Source: a virus. From it: a DNA stretch of 30,489 nt. The stretch covers positions 1 through 30,489 of IMG/VR virus record IMGVR_UViG_3300009509_000075. One strand, given 5' to 3'. Under the pieces are notes generated by a model. It saw nothing but the letters and a program-made list of their open reading frames with translations, had not been told where the DNA came from and made no database searches. The position numbers and the translations under genes are program-made. Below, piece by piece: positions 7,542 through 15,379 of the stretch; position 1 is the stretch's first letter; each line of letters starts with the position of its first letter.

Positions 7542-9736
7542 TACGATACAGTTCCTAAAGAACCAAGTCTGCTTGCCAATGCGGAAGGCAGACCCGCCAG
7601 CAGTTCGTTTCTGTTTCTACTTAACAAATTGGATGTAACAAGTTCGCTCGTGGTCTTTTTCTGTTCCGCAAGCATAGCACTTTCACCAAGGGCCATAGCG
7701 AACTTGGACCACGCCTCAGCAAGGCCTACGAACCCAAGGCCGGACGGGACCGGCTCGGCTGTGCCTGCGCCCCCAACATAACTTGGCAACGTGGCCCTAA
7801 TTTTCTTTTCGGTTTCCTCGGTGACACCAAGCCTTAGTTTCGCGTATTTCTCTTCTATTTCCTTAAGTTCACCGGCCAGTCTTCTAAGATTGTTCCTGTG
7901 CTCACTCCTTAATGATTCAGGAATCTTTGCGGCAGCATCAGACGCAGCCTTCCTCAAATCTTGTAGATACCGTCTTGCGGTGTCGGCAAACATACTACCA
8001 GCTGTACCAAACCTATCAGCGGCCCTTTTGCCCAAGCTTTCCCACGATTCTGTTTTGATTGTGGGGTACTTAGAAGCAAAATAACCCATTGCTTCAAGTT
8101 TGGTTACCTTCTCTCTGGCCGATTCTTTGGCCAGTTTCGCTGCTTCTGGATGTTTGGCCCGACGCATCCACATATAAAGTGGCTCAAGCATAGCCAATTG
8201 CGATGCAAAACCCGGAAAGACCAAACTCATCTTCTTTAGCTCTTCAAGACCCTTAATTGGTCCGCCAGTCAACTCCAAAAATTTCTTTTTCTCATATTCT
8301 TTCGCCAGCGCGTGTTTGTGCATTGCTCTCTTAGCTACAACTAGCGACCTGTTTTCAATTTCTTTCCACAACTTTTCAAACACGTCAGATATTGTCTTTC
8401 CCACAGACTTGAACACTTCAATCAAAGCATTAAAGAATCCTTTGGCCGCCGTTATACCCGCTCTGAAACCACCCACTATCGCTGTAGACGCTATGTCCCA
8501 CGCCGCTGGCCAATCAGTTATTATAAACTTAGCTATTTCGAACAGTTCTCGCCTAAACCAGTTAATGTGGGCCGCCATCCTCTCGCCCCACTCGGCCACG
8601 TTTAGGATATGCTTGTCAACCTTTTTGGTCATTAACTCCAAAGTAGCACCAGTCTCTTTAGCCAGCCGAAGAAAACCTGGAGCTAACATTTCCCCAACGT
8701 GCCGTGTAAGGTTCTTTATCTGCCTCCATATCCTGCCCAACTGCTCAAGGAACGCTTTTAATTGTCTCTGGGCCACACGTTCGGTAGCCCCGCCAGCGTT
8801 TCTCAGTGAATTGGCGTATTCCTCCAACGCCTCTTTGCCAGTCTGAAATACGGCAACCTGTCCGGAAATGGCCCTTGCACCAAACAACACCCTAAACGCC
8901 ATATTTCTCTGCTCCTCGCTGGCATGTTTTAGTTTATCATTTAGTTCACCAAGTATCCGAATGAACGGCTTCATGCGCCCCTCGGCGTCGTACACAGCCA
9001 CGCCCCAGTGTTTCAGCATCTTACGACCGGCAGTGGTGGGAGCACCGAGGTTCAGCAACGCCCTTCTCAACGACGTACCGGCCATTGACGCCTTAATACC
9101 AACGTTAGCCATATGAGCTATTACTGCAACCGTGTCCTCAAGAGAATTATTCATAATGTGGGACACACCAGCCACCAGTTCAAGGGTCTGCCCAAGCTGG
9201 GTAAAATTCATATTACTTGATATAACTGCTTGTGTCATCACGTCGGCCACCTTTCGGGTGTCGGCGAACGACATCCTGAATCCTTTGATTGTGTCAACCA
9301 TGTTTTCGGCGGCTTCGGCTGCGCTTATAACTCCAGCCTTAGCCAACGTCACCACCGGCACGAAAGCCTGCATTTGTTCAGTGACGGAAAGACCAGCCGA
9401 ACCCAAGTAGTAGAAAGCGTCTGCTGCGTTCACCGCCGCGACGTTTAGCCGCATAGACTGTTCCTCCGCCATACGGGACATCGTCCTGAACTGCTGCTCG
9501 GTAGCATCACTGACCGCCGTAGCCCGCCGCATAGCCCTCTCAAAACTACCGTACGTTTTCATAGCCACTAAAGCGACACCACCGACAGTACCTACCATAG
9601 CCCCAACAGCCGCAGTAACGTCGGCCATCTTCTTTGATACTCGGCCAAGTATACCGTCCACTCTACCCATAACCTCAGAGAATCTGGCGTCGTGGACAGT
9701 TAGGTCTATAAATCCTTCTGTAAGTCTAAACGCCAC
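7541..9736 (-). CDS. Tail tape measure protein, 731 aa
   Basis: This protein spans the tail lumen, sets tail length and is released on DNA ejection. It starts at GTG 9736-9734 after AAGGA. The N-terminal half is the TP901-type tape measure domain: an alanine-rich hydrophobic segment near residues 40-58, then helical stretches with typical phrases such as TLELVAGVSHIMNNS and MAGTSLRRALLNLG near residues 180-225. The C-terminal half is charged and helical. At about 1.5 angstrom per residue, 731 residues suggest a tail near 110 nm. The start lies inside the end of the frameshifted chaperone frame, the usual arrangement. No peptidase or lysozyme insert is seen. Confidence 0.92.
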   Translation of the reverse strand: MAFRLTEGFIDLTVHDARFSEVMGRVDGILGRVSKKMADVTAAVGAMVGTVGGVALVAMKTYGSFERAMRRATAVSDATEQQFRTMSRMAEEQSMRLNVAAVNAADAFYYLGSAGLSVTEQMQAFVPVVTLAKAGVISAAEAAENMVDTIKGFRMSFADTRKVADVMTQAVISSNMNFTQLGQTLELVAGVSHIMNNSLEDTVAVIAHMANVGIKASMAGTSLRRALLNLGAPTTAGRKMLKHWGVAVYDAEGRMKPFIRILGELNDKLKHASEEQRNMAFRVLFGARAISGQVAVFQTGKEALEEYANSLRNAGGATERVAQRQLKAFLEQLGRIWRQIKNLTRHVGEMLAPGFLRLAKETGATLELMTKKVDKHILNVAEWGERMAAHINWFRRELFEIAKFIITDWPAAWDIASTAIVGGFRAGITAAKGFFNALIEVFKSVGKTISDVFEKLWKEIENRSLVVAKRAMHKHALAKEYEKKKFLELTGGPIKGLEELKKMSLVFPGFASQLAMLEPLYMWMRRAKHPEAAKLAKESAREKVTKLEAMGYFASKYPTIKTESWESLGKRAADRFGTAGSMFADTARRYLQDLRKAASDAAAKIPESLRSEHRNNLRRLAGELKEIEEKYAKLRLGVTEETEKKIRATLPSYVGGAGTAEPVPSGLGFVGLAEAWSKFAMALGESAMLAEQKKTTSELVTSNLLSRNRNELLAGLPSALASRLGSLGTVS

Positions 9737-10447
9737 TGTTTTTCCTTGATTTTATGAACGCCGCAGCGTCGGCCATACTGTCAAACCTTCTAAAACGTCT
9801 AAACAACGGTCGTTCCGTACGTTGCTCAGTCAGATACACCATCGATTGCGGTATCGTCATTCCTGCCACAACGTCCGGCCCAAACCCATAATCCTCACCA
9901 AGTCGCTTGAACAGCAGCGAAAAGTTTATTGGTTCTTCGTCATCAAGTTTTTTGGTTCTTCTGTAACCTCACCGTCCCTATTTTGTTTGGGGAAGCTAAG
10001 GTCCATAACCAACCCAAAAGCCTCTATTAGCGCATTGTTGTCGCGGTCAAAAAGTTCACTAACGTCCTTAAGTTCAAACAGCGGCGTCCCATCCTTACCG
10101 GGTTTGTCTCTTAGCGACAGTCGTACCACTCGCAGCATGCCGTCGAAAGTCCTCATAAAGGACATGGTTTTGGTAATTTCTTCCTCAGACTGCGCTGCAC
10201 TTAAAAAGCATTGACCTATGGAGATTCTGCTGGCTGCAAGATGGGCAGCTTCCATAATGTTTTGCCTAAAGTCCGGCGCAATCTTGGGCTGACTGGTTAC
10301 CGCTTCTATTGCCGCACCAATAATCTGCGACCGCATCCACTGTTCTACTTCACCCCAGTCCGTAAGTCTTAGACCGTACAGCTTTAGATTCTGCCCGTTA
10401 CAGTCAAAGTCCAGCGGGGCATTGGTAAGGTTGCCTAACGATTCCAT
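9726..10447 (-). CDS. Tail assembly chaperone, frameshifted (GT-like) form, about 240 aa
   Basis: At 9947-9953 the minus strand reads A AAA AAC in the frame of the short form, the textbook X XXY YYZ layout. A -1 slip there, re-reading base 9947, continues through 73 more sense codons to TAG 9728-9726. The extension contains LLFKRLGEDYGF and VVAGMTIPQSMVYL, protein-like segments of the kind found in phage chaperone T domains. The extension frame has no plausible start of its own for the whole segment, and its stop overlaps the tape measure start by 11 bases, as in lambda G/GT and H. A GAGG-like element lies 13 bases upstream of the heptamer. Confidence 0.85.
9926..10447 (-). CDS. Tail assembly chaperone, short (G-like) form, 173 aa
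   Basis: This gene sits between the tail tube and the tape measure, where siphoviruses encode the chaperone that coats the tape measure before tube assembly. The product is mostly helical and ends seven residues after a slippery sequence, in the standard frame (NLMTKNQ). The same mRNA can be read into a longer form by -1 frameshifting. The start is ATG with an AGGAGAACGCG region upstream. The sequence alone does not name the family, but position plus frameshift makes the assignment strong. Confidence 0.85.
   Translation of the reverse strand: MESLGNLTNAPLDFDCNGQNLKLYGLRLTDWGEVEQWMRSQIIGAAIEAVTSQPKIAPDFRQNIMEAAHLAASRISIGQCFLSAAQSEEEITKTMSFMRTFDGMLRVVRLSLRDKPGKDGTPLFELKDVSELFDRDNNALIEAFGLVMDLSFPKQNRDGEVTEEPKNLMTKNQ
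9947..9953 (-). promoter_or_regulatory. -1 ribosomal frameshift slippery heptamer
   Basis: A AAA AAC lies in the correct phase, with zero-frame codons CCA AAA AAC, seven codons before the zero-frame stop. A possible weak downstream stem pairs CTTGA with TCAAG about 32 bases later. An internal SD-like GAGG upstream may also stimulate slipping. Confidence 0.85.
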
Positions 10448-10465
10448 CGCGTTCTCCTAACGATA

Positions 10466-10855
10466 TTATGTAAGTGCACCGTTTCCGGTTACTGATATAG
10501 TGGCTTTTACCAGACCGCTACCGTCTATATCAACTTCAATTCCGCCGATGGTATCAATTCTGGCTTGACCATTCTTCTTGTTGGTCCCATCGACACTAAG
10601 TTCTATATCAGTAAGCAGCGTACCTACTTCAAGAGCGGCCAATTGGTCGTCGGGAAACTGACCATCTTCGAACAACAGGTCGATGGTGGCAGTCCAACTC
10701 TTGGCGCCTTCTGCCGATTCGGCCCAGCCGTTGGTACTACTACTTACATATGTCTTGTTAGCGGCGGTCATTTCAAGCGTCCATTTTAAGACACCCGCTT
10801 GAGAAGCACCGGCGTTGAACTTAACAAGACCGTTTTTGGCCGTTTTGCCCGCCAT
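10466..10855 (-). CDS. Major tail tube protein, 129 aa
   Basis: The product polymerises into the tail tube. Length, beta-rich content and sequence run (KFNAGASQAGVLKWTLEMT, then a W-containing sheet and an acidic DDQLAAL segment, ending in ISVTGNGALT) fit the TP901-1-type tail tube family. The gene lies exactly where the tube gene is expected, just before the assembly chaperone. The small size implies one tube domain without an added Ig-like decoration domain. AGGAG precedes the ATG by a short spacer. Confidence 0.85.
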   Translation of the reverse strand: MAGKTAKNGLVKFNAGASQAGVLKWTLEMTAANKTYVSSSTNGWAESAEGAKSWTATIDLLFEDGQFPDDQLAALEVGTLLTDIELSVDGTNKKNGQARIDTIGGIEVDIDGSGLVKATISVTGNGALT

Positions 10856-10894
10856 ACGTCTACTCCTTTATTAAGATTATAGTTACCGTTGTTG

Positions 10895-11395
10895 TTACGG
10901 ACTATCTACACCCATGACTATTAAGTCGTAGATAAGGTCGTCCACACCCACCCCGTTATGCTCGAACTTAATCTCGTCGTTGGTGGTAATGTCGATACCG
11001 TTGACGTCTGGACATACAAACACCCATTCACCGCCCGGCTTAATAACTACTGTGTGTGTACCAGCCCCAAAAAAGCCGATAGGGCTTGCGGCGTTACCAA
11101 GTATCAACGAGGCGTCTACTGACGTATTCTTGACGTACACGGCTTTGAGTATATCCATTGTTATAGAGATACCGACCTTGTTGGTCAGGGAACCGTCGTT
11201 GAACGCCAGCGTTTCATTTGACCCGTCCGTTAAGGTTCGCTGGTCGTGAAAAATCATGTTCACTTGGTTGGCCCCAACCCCTTGAGTAAAGGTTATTCCT
11301 CTACTGAGGTTAAGGGTGTCCACCAGCCTACTCAACTCGTCGAGATTGTCGTCCACGCAATACGGGTTTATACTTATCTTTGCCGTAATTGCCAT
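10895..11395 (-). CDS. Virion structural protein with PGG motif, 166 aa
   Basis: The layout matches a protein type common in environmental tailed phages: an FHDQRTL motif near residue 50, a central run ending in LILGNAA near 103, then VVIKPGGEW near 120, and a closing YDLIVMG. I know this as a recurring virion-associated family of unsettled role. It lies between the tail terminator and the tail tube, so a minor tail or tube-associated role is likely. The beta-rich sequence and absence of catalytic residues agree with a structural part. Confidence 0.7.
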   Translation of the reverse strand: MAITAKISINPYCVDDNLDELSRLVDTLNLSRGITFTQGVGANQVNMIFHDQRTLTDGSNETLAFNDGSLTNKVGISITMDILKAVYVKNTSVDASLILGNAASPIGFFGAGTHTVVIKPGGEWVFVCPDVNGIDITTNDEIKFEHNGVGVDDLIYDLIVMGVDSP

Positions 11396-11406
11396 GCTAC
11401 GGACTC

Positions 11407-11883
11407 CTAAATATTAGTTTTCATGTACGTTCTATTGAACCACATTTCAACATCCACATCAAAAGTGATTCGCCACCCCGGAAATATGTCTTCCTCACCG
11501 GGGTCATCGCTCATGTCTGAAAGTGTTACGTTCCTTACATAGTTCAAGTTAAAGTCAATGTCGGTATTGGCAAGGACGCAAAACACTGTCCATTTTAGCG
11601 GGAAATAGTTTTTTGTTGGCCTCATGTCGCCGTCGTAGACAGTAATCCTGTACCGCTGTATAAAGCTGGCGTCGCTGCTGGATTTGGACATGTTAACCTG
11701 TTCGTTGCCGTATGGCTCAACCACCACCATCGGAAAGTCGGACGTCGAAAACTCTGTGGGTCTTGGCTTGTCAGAACCAAGATTCAGCTTTATTCTGTTC
11801 TTCTCCTTAACGGCAGAAGTGAAGTTAGCGCTGCTTTCCAACAATGTCCATATTGCTGCTAAAACGTCCGTAAACGGGTCCAT
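11407..11883 (-). CDS. Tail terminator protein, Mu gp37-like, 158 aa
   Basis: Tail terminators cap the tube and join it to the head. Size, mixed alpha/beta sequence (an N-terminal helix starting MDPFTDVLAAIWTLL, then strands such as DFPMVVVEPYG) and gene order suit Mu gp37-like terminators. The ATG overlaps the upstream stop by one base, coupling it to the tail completion gene. The call rests partly on position, because this family diverges quickly. Confidence 0.7.
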   Translation of the reverse strand: MDPFTDVLAAIWTLLESSANFTSAVKEKNRIKLNLGSDKPRPTEFSTSDFPMVVVEPYGNEQVNMSKSSSDASFIQRYRITVYDGDMRPTKNYFPLKWTVFCVLANTDIDFNLNYVRNVTLSDMSDDPGEEDIFPGWRITFDVDVEMWFNRTYMKTNI

Positions 11884-12428
11884 TATGTGCCTCTACCAAT
11901 CCTTTCTATACCACGTTTCAGGTCGTTGCCCATCTTCCTCTGCAAATCGGAACTTGGCAAGTGCAAAATTTGACGCTTAGGCAGTCTTTTACCCTTACCC
12001 ACATTGTGCCATAGTCCTATATCACCTATAGTAGCCTTACCTTCCGGATGTTTTGCTGGGCCGCCGAACCCAACCCTAACACCACCGTATATGTACTTAA
12101 ACAAGTTTCCTGCCTCGTATGGAACCAGCGCCTTAACTATAGTGCCAAGTCTGTCTATCAGTATGGCATAGCGATTTTCGCCGTGCTCGCCCCTAACCCT
12201 TCTGCTGCGCCTACTGCGCCTGCGTATAGTTACAGGTGACAGTTCCTTCCAAGTAACACCTTGAGCGGTTCCGCCCCTTGACTTTATATAAAACAGTCGT
12301 CTGGTCCACGCCAGATACCTAATGCCCCATTGCTTAAACACAGGGCGCAACGGCCCCTTGGACCCGGCCTTAATCGCCTTCCGGAATCTGCGGAACTTGG
12401 CCATGTTTATACCAGATTTTCTACTCAT
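11883..12428 (-). CDS. Head-tail connector / tail completion protein, 181 aa
   Basis: This strongly basic protein has an Arg/Lys-rich stretch SPVTIRRRSRRSRRVRGE around residue 68, and a later GGPAKHPEGKATIGD stretch. The pattern resembles Mu gpG-like virion morphogenesis and HK97 gp10-like completion proteins, including the W-x-x-L-S-P-x-T-x-x-x-R signature. It lies between the gp36-like and gp37-like genes, the usual place. It overlaps the upstream stop by four bases (ATGA). Confidence 0.82.
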   Translation of the reverse strand: MSRKSGINMAKFRRFRKAIKAGSKGPLRPVFKQWGIRYLAWTRRLFYIKSRGGTAQGVTWKELSPVTIRRRSRRSRRVRGEHGENRYAILIDRLGTIVKALVPYEAGNLFKYIYGGVRVGFGGPAKHPEGKATIGDIGLWHNVGKGKRLPKRQILHLPSSDLQRKMGNDLKRGIERIGRGT

Positions 12429-12823
12429 ACGGCTATAGGACCAACGTTCTCAACCTCACTAGCGAAATCACACGGCAGTTGCCTCTGACCAGAAGTATAC
12501 GCCTCAATCTCGGAAGCAAGGTCGTCTTTCATATCCTGAAACCCTTCCTTCTGAGTATCCGCCTTGTTGAACCCCGGCCTATTCTCAAACAACCATATGC
12601 CAGCCAGCCTAGCGCACCAGCTTTTAACAACCTCGGAAGGGGTAGAGAAAGGAATAGCGTACCGGCCACCTCTAAACCTATTCTCCACCTCTTCCTCAGC
12701 CACCGCTATAGCGGTATTGATGCGGGTGGTGTCAGCGCCGACCTCGCCGTCAAGATTGCTCCATCTAGCAACATTGTCTTTGCCAAACACGTTTTCTATA
12801 TCGGACTTTACTATGTAGGACAT
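12425..12823 (-). CDS. Head-tail adaptor, Mu gp36-like (DUF1320), 132 aa
   Basis: The sequence fits the gp36/DUF1320 family: an N-terminal MSYIVKSDIENVFG, a helix beginning DTTRINTAIAVAEEEVENRF followed by a GGRYAIPF segment, and then KSWCARLAGIWLFE. Such proteins form an adaptor ring under the portal. It immediately follows the major capsid gene, as in other Mu-type head operons. Upstream is a modest GGTGAG ribosome binding site that overlaps the capsid stop. Confidence 0.88.
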   Translation of the reverse strand: MSYIVKSDIENVFGKDNVARWSNLDGEVGADTTRINTAIAVAEEEVENRFRGGRYAIPFSTPSEVVKSWCARLAGIWLFENRPGFNKADTQKEGFQDMKDDLASEIEAYTSGQRQLPCDFASEVENVGPIAV

Positions 12824-12832
12824 AGCTTAATC

Positions 12833-13972
12833 TCACCAGTGTACTTTGGCAATGAATATAGCGGCTGGAACCTTTATCACTGGCAAGAACGTATCACCAG
12901 CGACATGTTTGATTCCAACCGGGTCCTCGGTCACCTTGGCGTATGAGAACATACCGGCCTTAATCATGATGGTCCTTAACGCTTCCATACTACCAGCAGG
13001 AAGGTTGCCAATGTTGGTCGGTACTGGGTAAGTACCCTCAATAAAATCGTACCATGACCTCTCAACCTCCGGCGTAAACACAATGGTGTCGGCGTCGAAG
13101 ATTTCCTGATTGGTGTCAGCGTTGTCCTCAAAGAACGCTTGGTTGACGTCAATCCAGTTGAAGCCGAGGAACCCGTCCGGTATCTCACCAGCCAACAGGG
13201 CCTGCTGAACGGTGGAGTTCCTCTTCATGATGTCGCCGATTACAGTGTTCTTAATCAGGTAGTCAAGGACGTTCTCACCGTAGAACGCGTACTTTAGTGG
13301 GTAGCCAGTAAGCTTTCTGGCGGTCTTTTTCAGGGCCTTCAACTGTATATGAACGCCAGTGTCGGTCACAGACCACTTGTAGCTGGGGCCTGTACCGGGG
13401 CCAACGGGGCCGAGAATGCTTGCGTTTCCGACGGCATCGGCAAGGTTGCCCTTGTTTCCACCGCCACCAACAACGGTAGCCGGGACACCGTAGCTCACCT
13501 TTGAACCCGTGTCGCTTGCCAGAAGGTTGCCGTCCGAATCATAGTAAATCTCGCCGTTGGCGAGAGCTAAGTAGACGGACGCAAACCTTAGGTTAGCGAA
13601 TAACTGCTTGAATTCAGCAGTCTGTCTGGCGACCTCGGCCTCACCAAGCCGTTGTTTTTGGTCGTTCATATCCTTGAGAAGTATCAGAGTAGTTGGTGAG
13701 TGCATGATATTCTCAATGGTGTGGAACAGAGTGATGGGCTGTTCCTCAACACCAGACAGACTACGGGTCTTTGAAGGTGAACCATAGATGGCCAGCCTCG
13801 CGGTCTTTCGCGTGCCAGTCACCTTGAAGTAGGTCCCGACATGTCCATCAATGGTCCTCGTAACACGCATGAACCCAGCGGGTATGATGTCCATGGGGAT
13901 ACCCGGTTTAATCCTTTGGATGACGCCACAAAGGTTCTTGCCGCCAAGGATTTGATGCAATGTCTTAGGCAT
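12833..13972 (-). CDS. Major capsid protein, 379 aa
   Basis: The product builds the icosahedral shell. Length, position after the scaffold and decoration genes, and features such as FGENVLDYL-like YAFYGENVLDYLIK, a P-domain-like FTPEVERSWYDF and the helical region around residues 95-135 fit the lambda gpE-type branch of HK97-fold capsid proteins. An ideal AAGGAGATG ribosome binding site and a 64-base AT-rich spacer precede the ATG, suiting high expression. I see no clear cleavage site, so maturation is uncertain. Confidence 0.87.
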   Translation of the reverse strand: MPKTLHQILGGKNLCGVIQRIKPGIPMDIIPAGFMRVTRTIDGHVGTYFKVTGTRKTARLAIYGSPSKTRSLSGVEEQPITLFHTIENIMHSPTTLILLKDMNDQKQRLGEAEVARQTAEFKQLFANLRFASVYLALANGEIYYDSDGNLLASDTGSKVSYGVPATVVGGGGNKGNLADAVGNASILGPVGPGTGPSYKWSVTDTGVHIQLKALKKTARKLTGYPLKYAFYGENVLDYLIKNTVIGDIMKRNSTVQQALLAGEIPDGFLGFNWIDVNQAFFEDNADTNQEIFDADTIVFTPEVERSWYDFIEGTYPVPTNIGNLPAGSMEALRTIMIKAGMFSYAKVTEDPVGIKHVAGDTFLPVIKVPAAIFIAKVHW

Positions 13973-14036
13973 CTTACATCTCCTTCTAAAAAATTAGTAT
14001 CAACACTATATTAGGTATACAATAAACCGCCGACCA

Positions 14037-14759
14037 TTAAAAGTCGTCGTCGAACAACCAGCCAATGCTGTTTGCTCTCAATTGGGCTTTTACCCACGCC
14101 CTCATTGTGGTGAGCGCGGCCGCTGGGTAATTGATGATTTGGCTGGCGTCCACCTGACCACCTACCAGCATTCTGGCCAACTCTATGTTAAGGTTGGTTG
14201 TGTTGTCGTCGTCCGTCACTTTTAGGCCGTACTCATCAACAATTATGGCCTTTGGAAGATGAGTACCGTCAGGGGCACAAAGGAACGAGCCGTCGACATA
14301 CACGGCTGGACAGTTTGCATTAAGGGTAATTGTACGCTTTCCAGCCGCTGCCGCGCCAATGCTGTTGTACTGCAACGCAGCAGAAATAGACACAACACCG
14401 GTGTCGGTGGGAGGGCCGACCAGCACCAAATCACAACCAGCACCACCAGTACCTTCTCGCCTCTCCAGTTCGTCGGCGGCCGCCTCCTCAACCTCTACAT
14501 CAGTAGAGGCAGCAGAGGTGTCAGCCGTTACCAGACCGAGAACCGAAGGAGCATAAAGGCCAGTAGCAGTAATTTCACCCATCAGCAAACCGGCCCTGAG
14601 AACGTCAAGGTCGCCCGTATTTTTCGGGTCACGGGAGAGAGAGCCATTGATAATCTTACCACCTGGAAGGTATTGAGCGCCGTCTGGGGTTAGGAGTATC
14701 TTCCTCGGAGTGGCTGTCTTTGTGGTTCCCATTCCCGGAACTGAATTAGGATTTACCAT
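14037..14759 (-). CDS. Probable head decoration protein, 240 aa
   Basis: The gene sits between protease/scaffold and major capsid, the usual place for capsid decoration proteins. Its N-terminus has the typical order PRKILLTPDGAQYLPGGKII, then a beta-rich and acidic middle (residues near 80-98 very rich in A, E, D), and a terminal helix ending IGWLFDDDF. It is longer than lambda gpD (about 110 aa), so it may carry an added domain. The spacers on both sides are AT-rich, and AAGGAGATATTAAAG precedes the ATG. The role is inferred from gene order and general likeness. Confidence 0.65.
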   Translation of the reverse strand: MVNPNSVPGMGTTKTATPRKILLTPDGAQYLPGGKIINGSLSRDPKNTGDLDVLRAGLLMGEITATGLYAPSVLGLVTADTSAASTDVEVEEAAADELERREGTGGAGCDLVLVGPPTDTGVVSISAALQYNSIGAAAAGKRTITLNANCPAVYVDGSFLCAPDGTHLPKAIIVDEYGLKVTDDDNTTNLNIELARMLVGGQVDASQIINYPAAALTTMRAWVKAQLRANSIGWLFDDDF

Positions 14760-14830
14760 CTTTAATATCTCCTTTATTTGTTGACAATACTGTTAGTACG
14801 AAAACTATTAAAATATACCTCCTATGTCAG

Positions 14831-15379
14831 CTACTCGCCCCCGGCCATGTCGACCATTTCGTTCTCCACGTCTTTTTGGGCTTTCGCTTCGTCCTCCAAG
14901 TTTGCACCGGGCACTTCTCGGCTGAGGACCTGAACGCCGGTTCTTTCATTCAGTTCCACCACACTGTTTTCCTTGAGAGCCTCAACAATCTTAGTTAACA
15001 GGGACGGTTCACTATTGTCACCAATGCTAAGTGCCATAATGTTTCGTTTCCCTGCTTCACCCACCAAGGAGGCGCAAAGTTTGTCCTTTACCGCTGGGGT
15101 AATCTTTCCAGCCTCAACCAACAGACTAAGTTGCTGCTCAGCAGTAGCGCCCATCTGTTCGGCTAAGTTACGGTCAATGCTGGAGGCGGGTTTCTTACTT
15201 TCCTTGGTTTTGCTGGCCTCAAGCTTGCCTTCAAGGTCGGTGACTTTAGTCTGCAGCGCACTAAGCTGCTCCCTCTGTTCACTAAACCTCTCCTTAAGTC
15301 TGCTGAGGGCGTTCTCGGCGGTAATATCGTCCCCCGCCCCAAGCAGTTCCTTAATTGCGGCCAAAGTCTGTTCGTCCAT
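14831..15379 (-). CDS. Separate scaffold protein from an internal start, 182 aa
   Basis: Inside the protease-scaffold gene and in its frame, ATG 15379-15377 (MDEQTLAAIKELLG) is preceded by a perfect AAGGAG at a 7-base spacing, better than many gene starts here. The product would be only the coiled-coil scaffold half. Lambda C/Nu3 and Mu I/Z make free scaffold in this same way. The start falls exactly at the border between the protease-like and scaffold-like parts, which supports it. Confidence 0.75.
   Translation of the reverse strand: MDEQTLAAIKELLGAGDDITAENALSRLKERFSEQREQLSALQTKVTDLEGKLEASKTKESKKPASSIDRNLAEQMGATAEQQLSLLVEAGKITPAVKDKLCASLVGEAGKRNIMALSIGDNSEPSLLTKIVEALKENSVVELNERTGVQVLSREVPGANLEDEAKAQKDVENEMVDMAGGE

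Noticed and set aside
13973-14036. The AT-rich spacer before the major capsid gene as a terminator (short TAGT/ACTA stem followed by T6) or a promoter
   Set aside because: The stem is only 4 bp of A/T-rich pairs, and no -35/-10 pair with proper spacing is visible.
14781-14810. A consensus TTGACA on the plus strand in the spacer upstream of the decoration gene, as an antisense promoter
   Set aside because: No good -10 element at 16-18 bases (only ACTATT-like), and no plus-strand gene follows.
14818-14823. A perfect AGGAGG eight bases after the protease-scaffold stop
   Set aside because: No ATG, GTG or TTG lies at a usable distance; only ATT or ATA could serve. The real decoration gene start has its own AAGGAGAT site. 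Likely a relic or chance.
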